Positions 22,995 through 35,561 of a DNA stretch of 64,000 nucleotides are shown here, one piece after another (the stretch's first letter is position 1; each line of letters starts with the position of its first letter). The notes under the pieces are model-generated. The model worked only from the letters and a program-made list of their open reading frames with translations, was not told the origin of the DNA and did not search any database. The position numbers and the translations under genes were made by a program. The stretch comes from Talpa occidentalis. Its lineage: Eukaryota > Chordata > Mammalia > Eulipotyphla > Talpidae. The DNA is taken from positions 64,257,730 through 64,321,729 of the forward strand of contig NW_023604295.1 in the NCBI RefSeq assembly GCF_014898055.3. The letters are read 5' to 3'.

Positions 22995-25900
22995 ATGGCA
23001 AATACAGATGCTAACATATCAATATCAATATTAACTCTAAATGTAAATGGACTAAACTCTTCAATAAAAAGACACAGAGTTGCAGCCTGGATTAAGAAAC
23101 AAAACCCAACCTTTTGCTGTCTCCAGGAAACACATTTAGCTACAAAAGATAAAAATAGGCTTAAAGTTAAAGGATGGAAAACAATCCTACAAGCAAATGG
23201 ACCAAAAAAGAAAGCAGGGACAGCTATACTTATATCAGATAAAACAGACTTCAAACTCAAAAAAATAAAAAGAGACCCTAGTGGTCACTACATTATGATC
23301 AAGGGGACAATACTTCAAGAACAAATAACACTCATTAACATATATTCACCAAACGAAGGAGCACCAAAATATATCAGACAACTGTTGTCCTCTCTGAAAA
23401 CAGACATCAGAGAAAACACATACATAGTGGGAGACTTCAACACACCACTATCAACAATGGATAGATCAACAAGACAAAAAATAAGTAAAGAAACTAAAGC
23501 TCTAAATAAGGACCTAGAGCATTTGGGCTTAACAGACATCTATAGAACACTAAACCCCCCCAAAAAAATGGAGTACACATTTTTCTTAAGCTCACATGGA
23601 TCATTATCCAGGATCGATCACATACTGGGGCACAAGACAAACATCAACAGATACACCAAGATTGAAATCATACCAACCATCTTTTCTGACCTTGAAGGCA
23701 TCAAACTAGAAATAAACCATAAAAAGAAGGCAAGGAACTATCCTACCTCATGGAGATTAAAAACCACACTACTGGAAGACCACTGGACTAACGAGGAGAT
23801 CAAAGAAGAAATTAAAAAATTCTTTGAATTGAATGACAAGGAGGACACAATATCCCAAATGTATGGGATGCAGCAAAAGCAGTAATAAGAGGAAAATATA
23901 TAGCAATAGAAGCTCACATCAAAAAACAAGAAAGAACTCAAAGAAATAACCTAATCTCGAAGCTCAGAGATCTAGAAAAAGAACAACAAAAAACCCCAAA
24001 AACCAATAGAAGAAAAGAAATAATAAAAACCAAAGCAGAAATAAATGAAATTGAAACTAAAAAAAACAATCCAAAAGATCAATGAAACCAAGAGCTGGTT
24101 CTTTGAAAAAATAAATAAAATAGACAAAACCCTAGCCAGGCTCACAAAGGAAAAAAGGGAGAAAGCACAAATAAACAGGAGAGGAGAAATCACAACGGAC
24201 ACAGCAGAAATCAAAAGAATAATCAGTAACTACTATGAACAGTTATATGGAAACAAGTTCAACAATCTAGAGGAGATGGACAAATTCCTACAACTCTACA
24301 ATCACCCAAAGCTAGATAAAGAAGAAATAGAACACCTAAACAGACCAATTACAAGCAGCGAAATTGAAATGGTAATCAAAAACCTCCCCAAAAACAAAAA
24401 CCCAGGACCTGATGGATTTACAAATGAATTCTACCAAACATTCAGAGACGAATTAGTGCCTATCCTTCACAAACTCTTCCAAAAAATTGAGAAGGAAGGG
24501 ACAATACCAAACACGTTCTATGAAGCCAATATTATACTAATACCAAAACCGAATAAGGACAACACAAAAAAGGAAAACTACAGGCCAATCTCCCTAATGA
24601 ACACTGATGCAAAAATCCTCAATAAAATTTTAGCTATCAGAATCCAACAATGTATCCATAAGATAATTCACCACGACCAAGTTGGATTAATTCCAGGGAC
24701 ACAAGGATGGTTTAACATCCGAAAATCAATCAATGTTATCCAACACATCAACAAAAAGAAATATAAAAACCATATGATAATATCAATAGATGCTGAGAAA
24801 GCTTTCGACAAAGTGCAACACCCACTCATGATAAAAGCCCTTGAAATTCTTGGGATACAAGGAACATACCTCAACATCATAAAGGCCATCTATGACAAGC
24901 CAACAGCCAGTATCATTCTCAATGGTGAAAAGCTGAAAGCAATTCCATTAAGATCTGGAACAAGACAAGGATGTCCACTCTCACCACTGCTTTTCAATAT
25001 AATGCTGGAAGTCCTAGCCAGAGCAATAAGACAAGAGAAAGACATCCAAGGAATCCAAATAGGAAAAGAAGAAGTCAAACTATCACTATTTGCAGATGAT
25101 ATGATAATATACATAGAGAACCCCAAAAACTCCACAGAAAAACTAATTCAACTCATCAATCAATTCAGTAAAGTGGCAGGATACAAAATCAACACGCAAA
25201 AGTCAGTAGCCTTCCTATACACAAACAATAAATCTGAAGAAGAAGAAATCAAAATAAACATCCCTTTCAGTATCGAAACAAAAAAAATCAAATATTTGGG
25301 AATAAATCTAACAAAAGAGGTAAAGGACCTATACAAAGAAAACTATAAAACACTGTTAAAAGAAATAGAAGAAGACACAAAGAAATGGAAAGACATCCCC
25401 TGCTCATGGATTGGAAGAATAAACATTATTAAAATGGCCATCCTACCCAAAGCAATATACAGATTCAATGCTATTCCAATCAAAATTTCAATGTAATTCT
25501 TCAAAGAAATAGAACAATTATTGATGAAATTCATATGGAATCACAAAAAACCCCGAGTAGCCAAAGCTCTACTGAAAAAAAAAATGAAGGAAATGGAGGC
25601 ATCACACTTCCAGACTTCAAACTATACTACAAAGCCATAATCATCAAAACTGCATGGTATTAGAACAAGAACAGACATACAGATCAATGGAATCGAATAG
25701 AAAATCCAGAAATAAACCCACAGATTTATGGTCAACTAATCTTTGACAAAGGAGCAAAGACTATGCAATGGAGCAAAGAAAGTTTGTTCAATAAATGGTG
25801 CTGGGAAAACTGGGTTGCTACATGCAAAAGAATGAAGCTTGACCATTACCTCACACCATACACAAAAATCAACTCAAAATGGATTAAAGAACTAGACATA

Positions 25901-26821
25901 AGACCTGAAACCATAAAATACATAGAAGGAAATATAGGCGAAACACTACGTGATTTGCATATCAAAGACATCTTTACAGACACATCACCCAAAGCAGTTA
26001 TAGTGAAGGCAAAGATAAACAGCTGGGACTACATCAAATTAAAGAGCTTCTGCACAGCAAAAGAGACAATAACAAAAACAAAGAGAAACCCCACCAACTG
26101 GGAGAACATTTTTGCACACAACACTAATGATAAAGGACTGATCACAAAAATCTGCAAAGAGCTGATGAGACTCAACACAAACAAAGAAAATAATCCAGTC
26201 AAAACATGGGCAGAAGAGCTAAAAAGAAACTTCTCTGAAGAGGAAATGCAAATGGCCAACAGACATATGAAAAAATGTTCAACATCACTTGTTATCAGGG
26301 AAATGCAAATCAAAACTACCCTGAGATACCATCTTACACCAGTGAGAGTGGCACATATTAAAAAAACTAGCAACAGCAAATGTTGACGAGGTTGTGGAGA
26401 AAAAGGAACTCTTCTACACTGTTGGTGGGAGTGCAAACTGGTCCAAACACTATGGAGAGCTGTGTGGAGATTTCTGGACCTACTAAACATAGAGCTTCCA
26501 TATGATCCAGCAATTCCACTCCTAGGTATTTACCCAAAGGACACAGAAACATCAATTCCAAAGAACACCTGCACCCCTATGTTTATAGCAGCACTATTTA
26601 CAATAGGTAAGCTTTGGAAACAGCCCAAATGCCCAAAAATAGATGACTGGATCAAGAAGTTATGGTACATATATACCATGGAATATTACTCAGCATTCAA
26701 AAAAGATAAACACATGCAATTTGCAGCAACATGGATGGCACTGGAAGGGATCATGCTCAGCGAAATAAGCCAAAAAGAAAAAGAAAAATACCGGATGGTC
26801 TCACTCATAGCAGGAATCTAG
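22995..26821 (+). pseudogene. LINE-1 ORF2 (endonuclease-reverse transcriptase), multiply disabled
   Basis: ORF2p nicks target DNA and reverse-transcribes L1 RNA there. The endonuclease domain is 22995-23857 (LNVNGLN, QETH, GDFNTPLS, SRIDHIL). The usual catalytic histidine after SD is Leu (CTT at 23691-23693). The reverse transcriptase domain follows from about 24070: [30 protein letters not shown], and FADD at 25089-25100. The C-terminal Cys-rich region is at 26375-26440. Lesions: a 1-nt loss in the A run at 23857-23859; a 1-nt gain in the A run at about 24058-24065; TAA at 25494; a 1-nt loss in the A run at 25575-25584; TAG at 25661 (normally Trp); and TGA at 26384 (normally Trp, in the Cys motif). 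It ends with TAG 26819-26821. Homology to mammalian L1 ORF2 is unmistakable. Confidence 0.96.
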
Positions 26822-27030
26822 AAAACTTAAATAAGGGACCAGGAAAATGAATAACTATAAGATAGTGAAAATCAAAATCAACAAGAAACTATGAACCAGA
26901 GACACTTTTTGGGGTGTGGGGGACGAGAGGGGAGGGATTGGGGTCAGAATGGGTGGTTTGCAATTGTATGGGGGATTATAAAAATAAAATTTATTATTTA
27001 AAAAAAACTAAAAAAAAAACTAAAAAAAAT
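26822..27030 (+). other. LINE-1 3' UTR and A-rich tail
   Basis: This is a short 3' UTR with a G-rich tract (about 26911-26945), ATAAAAATAAAATTT as the poly(A) signal, and a tail with ACT interruptions. The downstream TSD begins at 27031. Confidence 0.85.
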
Positions 27031-27049
27031 AAATAAATCACATATCAAA

Positions 27050-29110
27050 CATTATAAGAAATATTAATTTAAAATATAAAGACAATAGTATGTACTTTGC
27101 ATGTAGTAAAACATATATTTCTTTTTGCCACCATGAAATAAATATTATACATCTATTGAGAGAATATAATTTGAATCTGGAGTTATACAATTTAGTGTCT
27201 CATATATCCCACATACCTTAGTTCAGCCCTAAATGTTTACTTTTTGCAGCTATTATTTCTAACTATGACATTTGTTTATATACTAAGTTGCCCTCATAAA
27301 AGCTTTTATATAAACCTTGTGCCTACATTCCTTTTTATTTTTACTTTCCCCAACTTTCAAAGTGTTAACTGTCATTTTCTGCAATTTCACTGTGACTCTG
27401 GCAGTCAGAAGAAATACATCATTTAAATTTATACAATATATACTTAGGCCCTTTAGAATGTCTGCTTATAATCTGATAAATCCAGAGTTACGTTCATTAA
27501 AAATTCATTAAAATTATACGTTCACTAAAATTATAAATGTATTCAACTAAAGGTAACAATAATGAAAATGCTTTTTAAAAATTCCATGTGTTTAAGTATT
27601 TAGCCATTAGCTATCTATTTTGTGTACTTACAAGATTTGTCTTACTTCATTGTTTCATAGATTATATGTATGCATGCTTGAGGTTTAACATGGGTTGCAC
27701 AATTTTTACACATGCATATTATACTGACAAACATATATAAAATTCAGTATTAGCACTTAATAAATTGGTGAATATGTGACTGATTTAGTCTATTACACAT
27801 TTCTATAGTTATACATCTTTTTTTCCCTATAAATGGGGAGATACCAATGTCCAAATTCAATTGCTAGAGAATCCAAAACACATGTAAGATGGATTTGTAA
27901 GATTATATAACAAATAACTGGCGTCCCGATTTCTCAATATAGGACAGACTGTGAGTTGCCCTAATAAATACAAACCGAAAAAAATATTTGTTCAGGAAGC
28001 AATATATGGAGGATAATAATAGAAAGTTTAGGCAATTTAAAAAAGACATTTAACTTTGAGAATGCCTGTCAGAAAGAGTCTAACTTGCATAATTCATTAT
28101 GCCCTGACACAATATGAAAGCTGTTTATAAGGCTCTAAAATGAAAGATAATAGGCCTAGCTTAATGCATAGGCATGCATCTTTTCCTATTTAATAATGTT
28201 TTCTGCTTACAATTTATTTACAAAGTGCTTTGAAAAATATTATAATGTTTTATTGTACATTCAATGCCTGAGAGAAAAAAATTCTTCCCTGAAGTGTGTA
28301 TATGTCTGCTTATAAATCACTCTCTTAGAAAGAGTATATAAATCTTGAGAAAGCACAGCACACATAAACAGAACTTTGAATATAGATGCACAATAATAAT
28401 AAATATTACACATTTTGACTATACACCCTTTTATTCAAAGATATTCATGATGCTATTGTGATGTATATATAGATCAACCAGCAGATACATAACTGCAATT
28501 AAATAGCTATATTCAAATAGATAAGAATTCCTCCCTCCCCATCATAATAGAATATATTATTCTTTTCCCTCTTATGATTTAAATCACATAATTTAGGAAA
28601 AAATCTACATTAGAAAATTACGTCCTTTAAGGAAATTATTTTTTTTGAGTGTTTGGTAACATTTCACTGAGGATTAACTGTTGTAGAAGTTGCTGCTCTT
28701 ATATGAAGGTATACATTAGTTAAGGTATACATTAGTTAACATTTCCTTATTATGAGTTCTTAAAAAGTAGACCTTCTATAAAAAAGCACTAATACAAATT
28801 TAAGAGATTAATAAAAATTTAATGCAAATTTAAGAGATTAAAAAGTTATAAATTAACATTATATATCAGTATATAAATTTTCATTGATATTTTACTGTTT
28901 TTAGTGATAATTAAGTTTATACTCCAGTGACAAATATGAACTACTATTCAAATGAATAATGCATAATTTATGTTCATAATATATGGAACATTTAAGAGAG
29001 CAATTGTTTTGTCTGTATATACTCATACTCCAATCAAATCATTGTTGAAGACAACCATAAATTTCTCCAACCTTTTATAAAATATATAAGGATGTATCTT
29101 TAAATATTAG
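27050..29110. other. Unique AT-rich sequence; possible conserved block at 28060-28270
   Basis: No gene or repeat was recognised. A 16-bp tandem word (AAGGTATACATTAGTT) is at about 28705-28738, and a degenerate repeat of AAATTTAAGAGATTA is at 28797-28842. The block 28060-28270 looks less degenerate than its surroundings (for example CATAATTCATTATGCCCTG) and may be a conserved noncoding element, but that is impression only. Confidence 0.35.
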
Positions 29111-29148
29111 TTTCAAGGAGATTTTATTTATTTTTTATTTTTTGAGAG

Positions 29149-29420
29149 TTTTTTTTAAGATTTATTTATTTATGCATACATACAAGAACTGGGGTACAAG
29201 CCAGAGGTGTGAGGGATGAGAGGATTCATCAGAGACAGAGTGGGGAACAGAACAGGCAGATCTGCTGAAATAGATCTGAGGGGAGCAGCAGACAGGTCAG
29301 GAGAGATCTGTTGTGCCATGTGGGTAGTTCCCTGGCCAGCTGGGGATCAAACTCATGCTGCAGTGGTTGCAGATAGCTTCATAGATTGCCTCTTAACCCC
29401 TTGCACGACCAGGGAAGCCC
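29149..29420 (-). mobile_element. tRNA-derived SINE, type B, first unit of a dimer
   Basis: The tail side is TTTTTTAAGATTTATTTATTTATGCATAC and the head ends CAGGGAAGCCC. The second unit follows at once with no TSD between. The outer TSD TCAAGGAGAT is at 29113-29122 and 29652-29661, enclosing both units. Confidence 0.9.
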
Positions 29421-29651
29421 CAGATTTATTTATTTATGCATACAAGCGATGTGGAGGGTGAGAGGATTCACAAGAGACAGAGTGGGGAACAGAACAGGAA
29501 GATCAACTGAAATACACTGCTGAGGGGAGTAGTGGGCGAGTCAGGAGAAGTCTGCTGTGCCTATGGGTAGCTCCCTGGCCAGGGATCGCTGCAGTGGCTG
29601 CAGGTAGCTTCATAGGTTGCATCTTAACCCCTTGAGCCACCAGGGAGGCCC
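29421..29651 (-). mobile_element. tRNA-derived SINE, type B, second unit of a dimer
   Basis: It starts with CAGATTTATTTATTTATGCATACAAG directly against the head of the first unit and ends CACCAGGGAGGCCC. It lacks some internal sequence (GCCAGGGATCGCTGCAG) compared with other type B copies. Confidence 0.9.
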
Positions 29652-29924
29652 TCAAGGAGATCTTAAATGTTTTTTTTTTTTTCTTCCTGTTAAAATATAA
29701 ATTGAATTTAGACTCCTTTGATTCAGTTTTTGACTTGACATTATGCATTTTTTAGTTTGTTTTCATTTAACTTCTAATTTCAATGCCATATTTCAAATTG
29801 TGTATTTGTAGCATGCAAATTTTATTATAAATTAAGTTTCTTACTTTTAAAAATGCATGAATGATACACAATAAATAATCTTATATTAAAAATATTAAAA
29901 TATGGAAATTAATTAAATTAATAT

Positions 29925-30070
29925 ATTTTATTAAGGTAACATTGTTTTACAACACTGTATATGATTCAGAAATATGGGATCCCACCTCTTCAGGTGTATG
30001 TTCCCACACCATACCTACCACCAAGGCAATATAACAAGAAAAAAGTGCAGTAGTAATGTGTCACATTACA
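29925..30070 (-). mobile_element. Old L1 3' UTR-like fragment
   Basis: The words AAGGTAACATTGTTTTACAAC and CACACCATACCTACCACCAAG resemble the reverse complement of the 3' UTR of old mammalian L1s. Divergence is high. Confidence 0.35.
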
Positions 30071-30359
30071 GCAGCCAATGGACAATTTAAGTTTGTCCCA
30101 ACAGAGAAGATTCTTTGAATATAAAATAACATAGCCATTTTAGGAAGACCTATAGAGACATATACAGATTGAGAAGGATTGTTTTCTAAAGCATAGAGGA
30201 ACATTCACTTATTCAAAAGTGTGATCTGGTAGACTTTCACCAGGATAACAATTGTGGTGTTGGCACAAAGGTATAGGCATGACTGGGTCCATGATCAGCT
30301 TTAGTTTGTTTCCATAACTAGAAGGAAAACAATAAATTGCAATTTTTCCTTAGAGAATA

Positions 30360-32160
30360 GAAATTTAATGATATAACCTACAGGAACCTTTAAAGTTTAT
30401 TTTGTTAAATTAGCAAAATTTGCCCTAAAGAACTGTGAATCGGAGATACCAAGCTCTGTATCTGCTACGTATATAATACCCACAATTGTTACAAAGAGTA
30501 AATGAGAACATTTCCTTGACCTGGATATTACCTATTTACTTTTAGATACCATTTAATAAATTTTAGCTGTAATTTTTATTATTGAAGGGGCCAGACAGGT
30601 ACCTGTTCTAATTTCATTTCCTCTGAAGTAGTCGATTGAAAATAACAAAAACAGTCCATTTGGAAGAGACTTGTAGTTGCTTATTCAAAATCCATTCTAT
30701 TTTTCTACCTTATTAACAAATCTACATTTTGTAATATAGCAGTATGCTCATTTAAATAAAACAAATCCAATCCAGATTAAGATAATTAATGAAATACAAA
30801 GAAACATTTTTAGGTGGGGATTAAAGATTTCTTTAAAGAGAGCTAATTTAGCTTTCTGCTCTTTTACTTCCCATTTCCTGGCTGTCTAGGATAAGATGCA
30901 GTGGTCATATCAGCTATTTTAACACTGAGGAAAAAAAGACCCTAAGGATTTCTAAGAGCCCTTTTTTAAATATCCAAACAACTGTCTACCTCAAACTTCT
31001 TATAAGAAAACTGAACTATTTTGTATTTAGTTCAGCAAAGTCACATTTCTGATACTGGGATTTGCAATATGATGCCTCATTAATTAATTTGCCTAATGGG
31101 AGGCAAAAAAGTTTGACATATTTACATCTGAAATTACCAAAAACATTGTTTTCTCCCTTTTATCCTTCTTAGCATAACATTATTTGTTTTTACCAGAAAT
31201 GGTGATTTGAGAAATAGGATGCTATCTGCCTTGCCATTTCAGAAAAAGTGGATGGAAGCCTCTATTTTTCATACAATTGATATTGCAAGAACATTGTGAA
31301 ATTAACTCAGGGAGAAAAAATAAAATAAACTATCATTCACACTTACAGCTTAAAACTAGTAAGTGGTCTAAGAGTAGGGATCTAGGCTTCTGCTATAAAT
31401 AAGTACAAAAAACTTCAATTAATTTTCAAAGGGAAGTAAAGATAGTTCCACTGGGATCTCATACCCGGCAATGAGAACACAGAATTAATGGATGCATCTT
31501 TTTTCAACTTTCATTGTTGGTAAGAATAATAGCCAATGGTACATTGCCTTCCCATTAGAGTTACTAACCTCCAGAGAGACTATGAAGGCAAAGAGCATTC
31601 CACAAAGTTGCTATTTGATAAGGGTCATTGGTGAGTATATCGAGTTTCTTCTGTGTGATTTCAGAGGGAAAATTTACAAAATGTTATGGCTGCTTATTTG
31701 CCGTTGAGAGGCTGAGCTGGAGGTTTCATTTATGGATCTGTTAGAAGCTCATATTGCTGCATGGCAACAGATATAATATATTTTAAAGTTTAAGGAAGAA
31801 AAAGGCCAAGATGCAAATCCAGTTCTGCCCAGGGGAGGACTACCTATTGTGTATGTTCATTACCTGAGTGAATAACAGGAAACTGTTCGGCTTCTGTGTT
31901 AAGGTTGATAAGCTAGCCCATTTATTTAAAAGTTCATATGCAGAAGATATGCTACAACTTCTAATATTACAAAAAGCACCCTTGGAACGGTAAGTTCTGA
32001 AGTATACATGGTCTACATATCGGAGGCAGTATTTTAGCTGCCAAATTGAATTGCACACTCATACACACTTATACATGTATAGAAACCCCCTCTTCTAATA
32101 TCAACCATCTGTTTGTGCTATCTGATGCTGTAAGAGAAAAAAATATGGATTATTTTAAAA
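30360..32160. other. Repeat-free sequence; possible conserved block at 31030-31310
   Basis: About 1.8 kb carries no recognised insertion, unusual in this SINE-dense window. The block at 31030-31310 contains CCTCATTAATTAATTTGCC and other homeobox-like TAATTA words. It could be a regulatory element or simply old unique sequence. Confidence 0.3.
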
Positions 32161-32166
32161 GTGTTT

Positions 32167-32204
32167 TGTGTGTGGGGGTGTGTGTGTGTGTGCATGTGTG
32201 TGTT
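32167..32204. repeat. (GT)n microsatellite
   Basis: An interrupted GT run. Confidence 0.85.
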
Positions 32205-32660
32205 CATTAAATGCTCAAAATCTGTATCTACTTTATGTTACTTTAAAGCTGAAAATGATAAGTTTCCATATTAACGTTTTTACATGGACAGTTTCTAGGA
32301 CAAATTTAACCAAGGAACCTAATGTTTATTTACAGTTTTCTTATTAAATTGTGTCAAATTGAACCAAATTTTCCTTATTTATATTTTGAAAGCATGTCAG
32401 TTATTGGTTACTTCCCATTCCTTCCTTCAAGCCAGGATGCTTTATGTGATGATAATTTATTTGTTTTTATATAGCCATGCAAAAGAAACAAAGTCTCTTT
32501 TTTATTTCCCCAAAATTCATTTCATTGTTTATTAAATAATTTATTCATTTGATCATCTGTCATTCACTCAAAATTTTGGTTAAAGCCCTCTTCAGAACAC
32601 AGGATGCAAGATTTGCAGAGGCAAGTTATTCTTAATATGACTGGAAATTGATCTTTACTT

Positions 32661-32934
32661 CCCCCCCCCAGATTTATTTATTTATTTATACAAGCACCGG
32701 GTACAGTCAGAAGTGGGGGAGGGTGAGAGAACTCACCGAACCAGAGCAGGGAGCAGAGCAGGCAGAAGGACTGAAGTACACTGCTGAGGGGAGCAGCGGG
32801 CGGCAGGAGAGGTCTGTGTGCCATGTGGGACCCTCGCCTGGTGGCCGGGTGTAGCCGGGGATGGAACAGGCGCTGCAGAGGCTGTGGGCAGCTTCGCAAC
32901 CCAGCGCTCAACCACTGCGCCACCAAGGAGGCCC
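32661..32934 (-). mobile_element. tRNA-derived SINE, type A, with poly(G) in place of poly(A)
   Basis: The TSD TGATCTTTACTT is at 32649-32660 and 32935-32946. Between the left TSD and the SINE 3' end the plus strand reads nine C and then A, so in SINE sense the expected A tail is a G run. The body is otherwise normal. Confidence 0.92.
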
Positions 32935-32991
32935 TGATCTTTACTTTTGAATGATTTAAAGTTGTTAACCAACCTTTCTTTTAGTACATAT

Positions 32992-33603
32992 TTGTTGGTG
33001 GGAATGTGTACTGGTACATAAAAAAAAAACAGGAATATTCATCAACATATTAAAATTAGAAATTCCATTAGGTCCATATTACTTCTGGCTATTTATCTGA
33101 AAAATGCAAAAAACTCTAATTTGAGGAGATATTTGCACTCCCATATTTATTCCAACATTATTTATAGTAGCCAAGAACAAGAAACAACCCAAGTGACTGT
33201 TGACTGACAAGTAGATAAAGAAATTGTGGTATAGTTACACAGTGGAATACTATTCATCTATTAAAAATGATGAAATTCTGCCATTTGCAACAACATGAAT
33301 GGACTCAAAGGGAATTATAAGTCAGAAAGAGAAAGACACATACAGTATGAATTCACTCATATGTGGTATACAGAGAAGACAAGCAGATGGATTAAGTAAT
33401 ACAAAAATAAACTAAGATTGATTTGTAGTTACTAGAAGGGAAGGGAAAAGGGAGTGTAGGTAAATTGGAAAAGGACAATGGTATGGTGAGGGCTAGATTT
33501 GGACTTCGGTGAACTTATTGTGGTGCATACATGTGTGGATTCTCAATGACGCCCGTCTGAAACATAATGTTTCAATGTAATGTTACTTCCATTTTAAAAA
33601 AAA
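32992..33603 (+). mobile_element. Old L1 3' end (ORF2 C-terminus and 3' UTR)
   Basis: The sequence parallels the L1 ORF2 end seen at 26400-26820: GGTGGGAATGTG, then a CCAACATTATTTATAGTAGCC block, GGAATACTATTCATC and GCAACAACATGAATGG. A 3' UTR ending in an A run follows. It is far more diverged than the 20.1-kb L1, so it is from an older L1 generation. Confidence 0.85.
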
Positions 33604-33609
33604 GGGGGC

Positions 33610-34490
33610 CTAAACCATAAAACTGAAGTGTAGATTTGATCACTGTCAAATTACTTTATAACAGAACTTCCTAAGAGTCGACTCAGAACTGTTTTAAGTG
33701 ACCCTAACTGGTTATTCTCTACTCTAATTATCAAGGTTCAATATTAATACAATGATAATGAGTTTGTTTACCAGATATTTTTGTACTTTTTGAATAATTT
33801 TCTAAGAGTTGTTTATGAAATATTTATGAGATTCTTAAATATGCGGTAATAAAGATAAGAAATGGTTAGCATCCTTGTCATCTTTTTAAGACAAAGATGA
33901 TTTTAAATGTTAGACTGAATATAGTGACTAGAGTAGGGCAGATTATTAAACTAAAGTTAAGCAAGCATCCCTTTTAGATTCATAGCTGGGTTTTGACTTT
34001 GACAAATCCCTTGAACTAGTTTATGACCCAGATCTTGTAAGTACATATATATATATATTGGCAGGGAGATAGTTCATAACCTCTAACTCTATGCCCGAAA
34101 TATACTCCTCCTTTTGTCCACCTCTGTTGTAAAACCACTGGTGTAAAATATCTATTTCAGAATCTTTCTGTAGTACATTACTTTTGTTAATGATCACTGA
34201 ACCACTGGTAATGTTATGCCGTGGGAAAGATTAGTGGTGAGAAGAAAAAAACCCTTTGAAAAATTTGTGGATGATATGAAAGAATAACTGTAAAAAAAAA
34301 TGTCTTGCTTTGATGATCCAAGCACTTCATGGACAGCTTCTGAAGTAGTCTCACACACACACAGTGACCATTTCCCCAAAGACCTTGCCGATTTTATCTA
34401 TATATTTAATCCTTATACATTTTTATAATTTTATTTGCGTAGATATGATTGAAAGGTTATGGGAGAGACATTTCAAGAGATGGAAGAATA
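33610..34490. other. Unique AT-rich sequence
   Basis: Nothing was recognised apart from a short (AT)n at about 34047. Confidence 0.5.
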
Positions 34491-34497
34491 GAGGAAT

Positions 34498-34758
34498 AAG
34501 GCAGAGAGAGAAAGATAAAACTATATGATATCACTTATATGTGGTATATAAAAACCCAACCAAATGAGCTAAGTAAAACAAAGATGAACCAAGTTTATGG
34601 TTACCAAAAAGAAAGAGATAAGTCCGTAAAGGGGGTCAATTTTATATTGAAGGAGAGCAGCGGACTTTTTAAAGTTGAAATTAACATAGTCATAGCAATG
34701 TTGATTTATATTGATATACACCTAAAACATATATGCTAATTGTAATGTTACTTCAGTA
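34498..34758 (+). mobile_element. Old L1 3' UTR fragment
   Basis: The segment resembles the end of older L1s: ATATCACTTATATGTGGTATA, then AAACAAAGATGAACC, GTTTATGGTTACC and a final TAATGTTACTTCAG. It ends just before the SINE TSD. Confidence 0.7.
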
Positions 34759-34775
34759 AGAAATTCAAAACTTCA

Positions 34776-35038
34776 GGCCTCCCTGGTGGCGCAGGGGTTA
34801 AAGACATAGAGCTATCAAACTATTGCCAACCACTGCCTCATGACTTCAATCCCTGGCCAGGGAACTAACCCACATGGTGCAGCAGACCTCTCCTGTCTTG
34901 CCTGCTGCTTTCCTCAGCAGTGTATTTCACTAGATCTGCCTATTCTGCTCCCCACTCTATCTCTGGTGAATCCTCTCACTTCCCACAGGCCTACCCTTCA
35001 GTTCTTGTATGAATAAATAAATCTTAAAAAAAAAAAAG
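34776..35038 (+). mobile_element. tRNA-derived SINE, type B
   Basis: The TSD AGAAATTCAAAACTTCA (34759-34775) recurs as AGAAATATAAAACTTCA at 35039-35055. The tail is GAATAAATAAATCTT plus A. Confidence 0.93.
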
Positions 35039-35055
35039 AGAAATATAAAACTTCA

Positions 35056-35549
35056 ACAAAAATATATTGGTAACAATAGGACTTTAGTGCACGAATACAC
35101 ACTATGACTATATTTACAGACACACTGAAAGTCTGAGTATAAAAAGGGTGATTCCAAAGGCTAGTGGTGGTTTGCAAACGTCTGGTGCCTGTTGCAGGAA
35201 TTAAGAAAAGACATTGATGAACATTAGTGCTCCAACTTAACTATATTTAAGTTATAGAAACTATTTATGAAGTTAATTATAACAAATTATAAAATTATTC
35301 CTATTATTAACATAAATGGCTAAAATATATTATTAAATCTAGTTTGGATATACAAAACTGTAGTAAAATATTTCCTATGACTATTAATTTAAATGTGTTG
35401 CCGTTAATAAACATTACTTATAAAAACTAAAAAAAAAAAGGCCTGTATTTGGTAATACAGAAGTGAGAAATAGAATCAATGTAACATTATAAATTTGCTG
35501 AACTTGAAACTTGAAATCTATAGTGTCAATCTTACAATAGGATGTAGGT
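35056..35549. other. Unique AT-rich sequence
   Basis: No gene or clear repeat was found. Confidence 0.5.
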
Positions 35550-35561
35550 TAGATTGCATTT

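Larger units (their letters stand above)
20104..27030 (+). mobile_element. Near-full-length LINE-1 insertion with extra 5' sequence
   Basis: The insertion is bounded by the 16-bp perfect TSD AAATAAATCACATATC at 20088-20103 and 27031-27046. The upstream copy is preceded by CTCTTAA, fitting an L1 endonuclease site of the TT/AAAA type. The order inside is: about 520 bp of non-L1 sequence (20104-20622), a GC-rich 5' UTR, ORF1, a 74-bp spacer, ORF2, a G-rich 3' UTR with GGGGTGTGGGGGACGAGAGG, an AATAAA signal at about 26983 and an A tail broken by CT. The ORFs carry seven disabling lesions, so the copy cannot encode working L1 proteins. Confidence 0.93.

Noticed and set aside
21829..26821. Active, protein-coding L1
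   Set aside because: One nonsense codon in ORF1 and three frameshifts plus three nonsense codons in ORF2 exclude full-length products.
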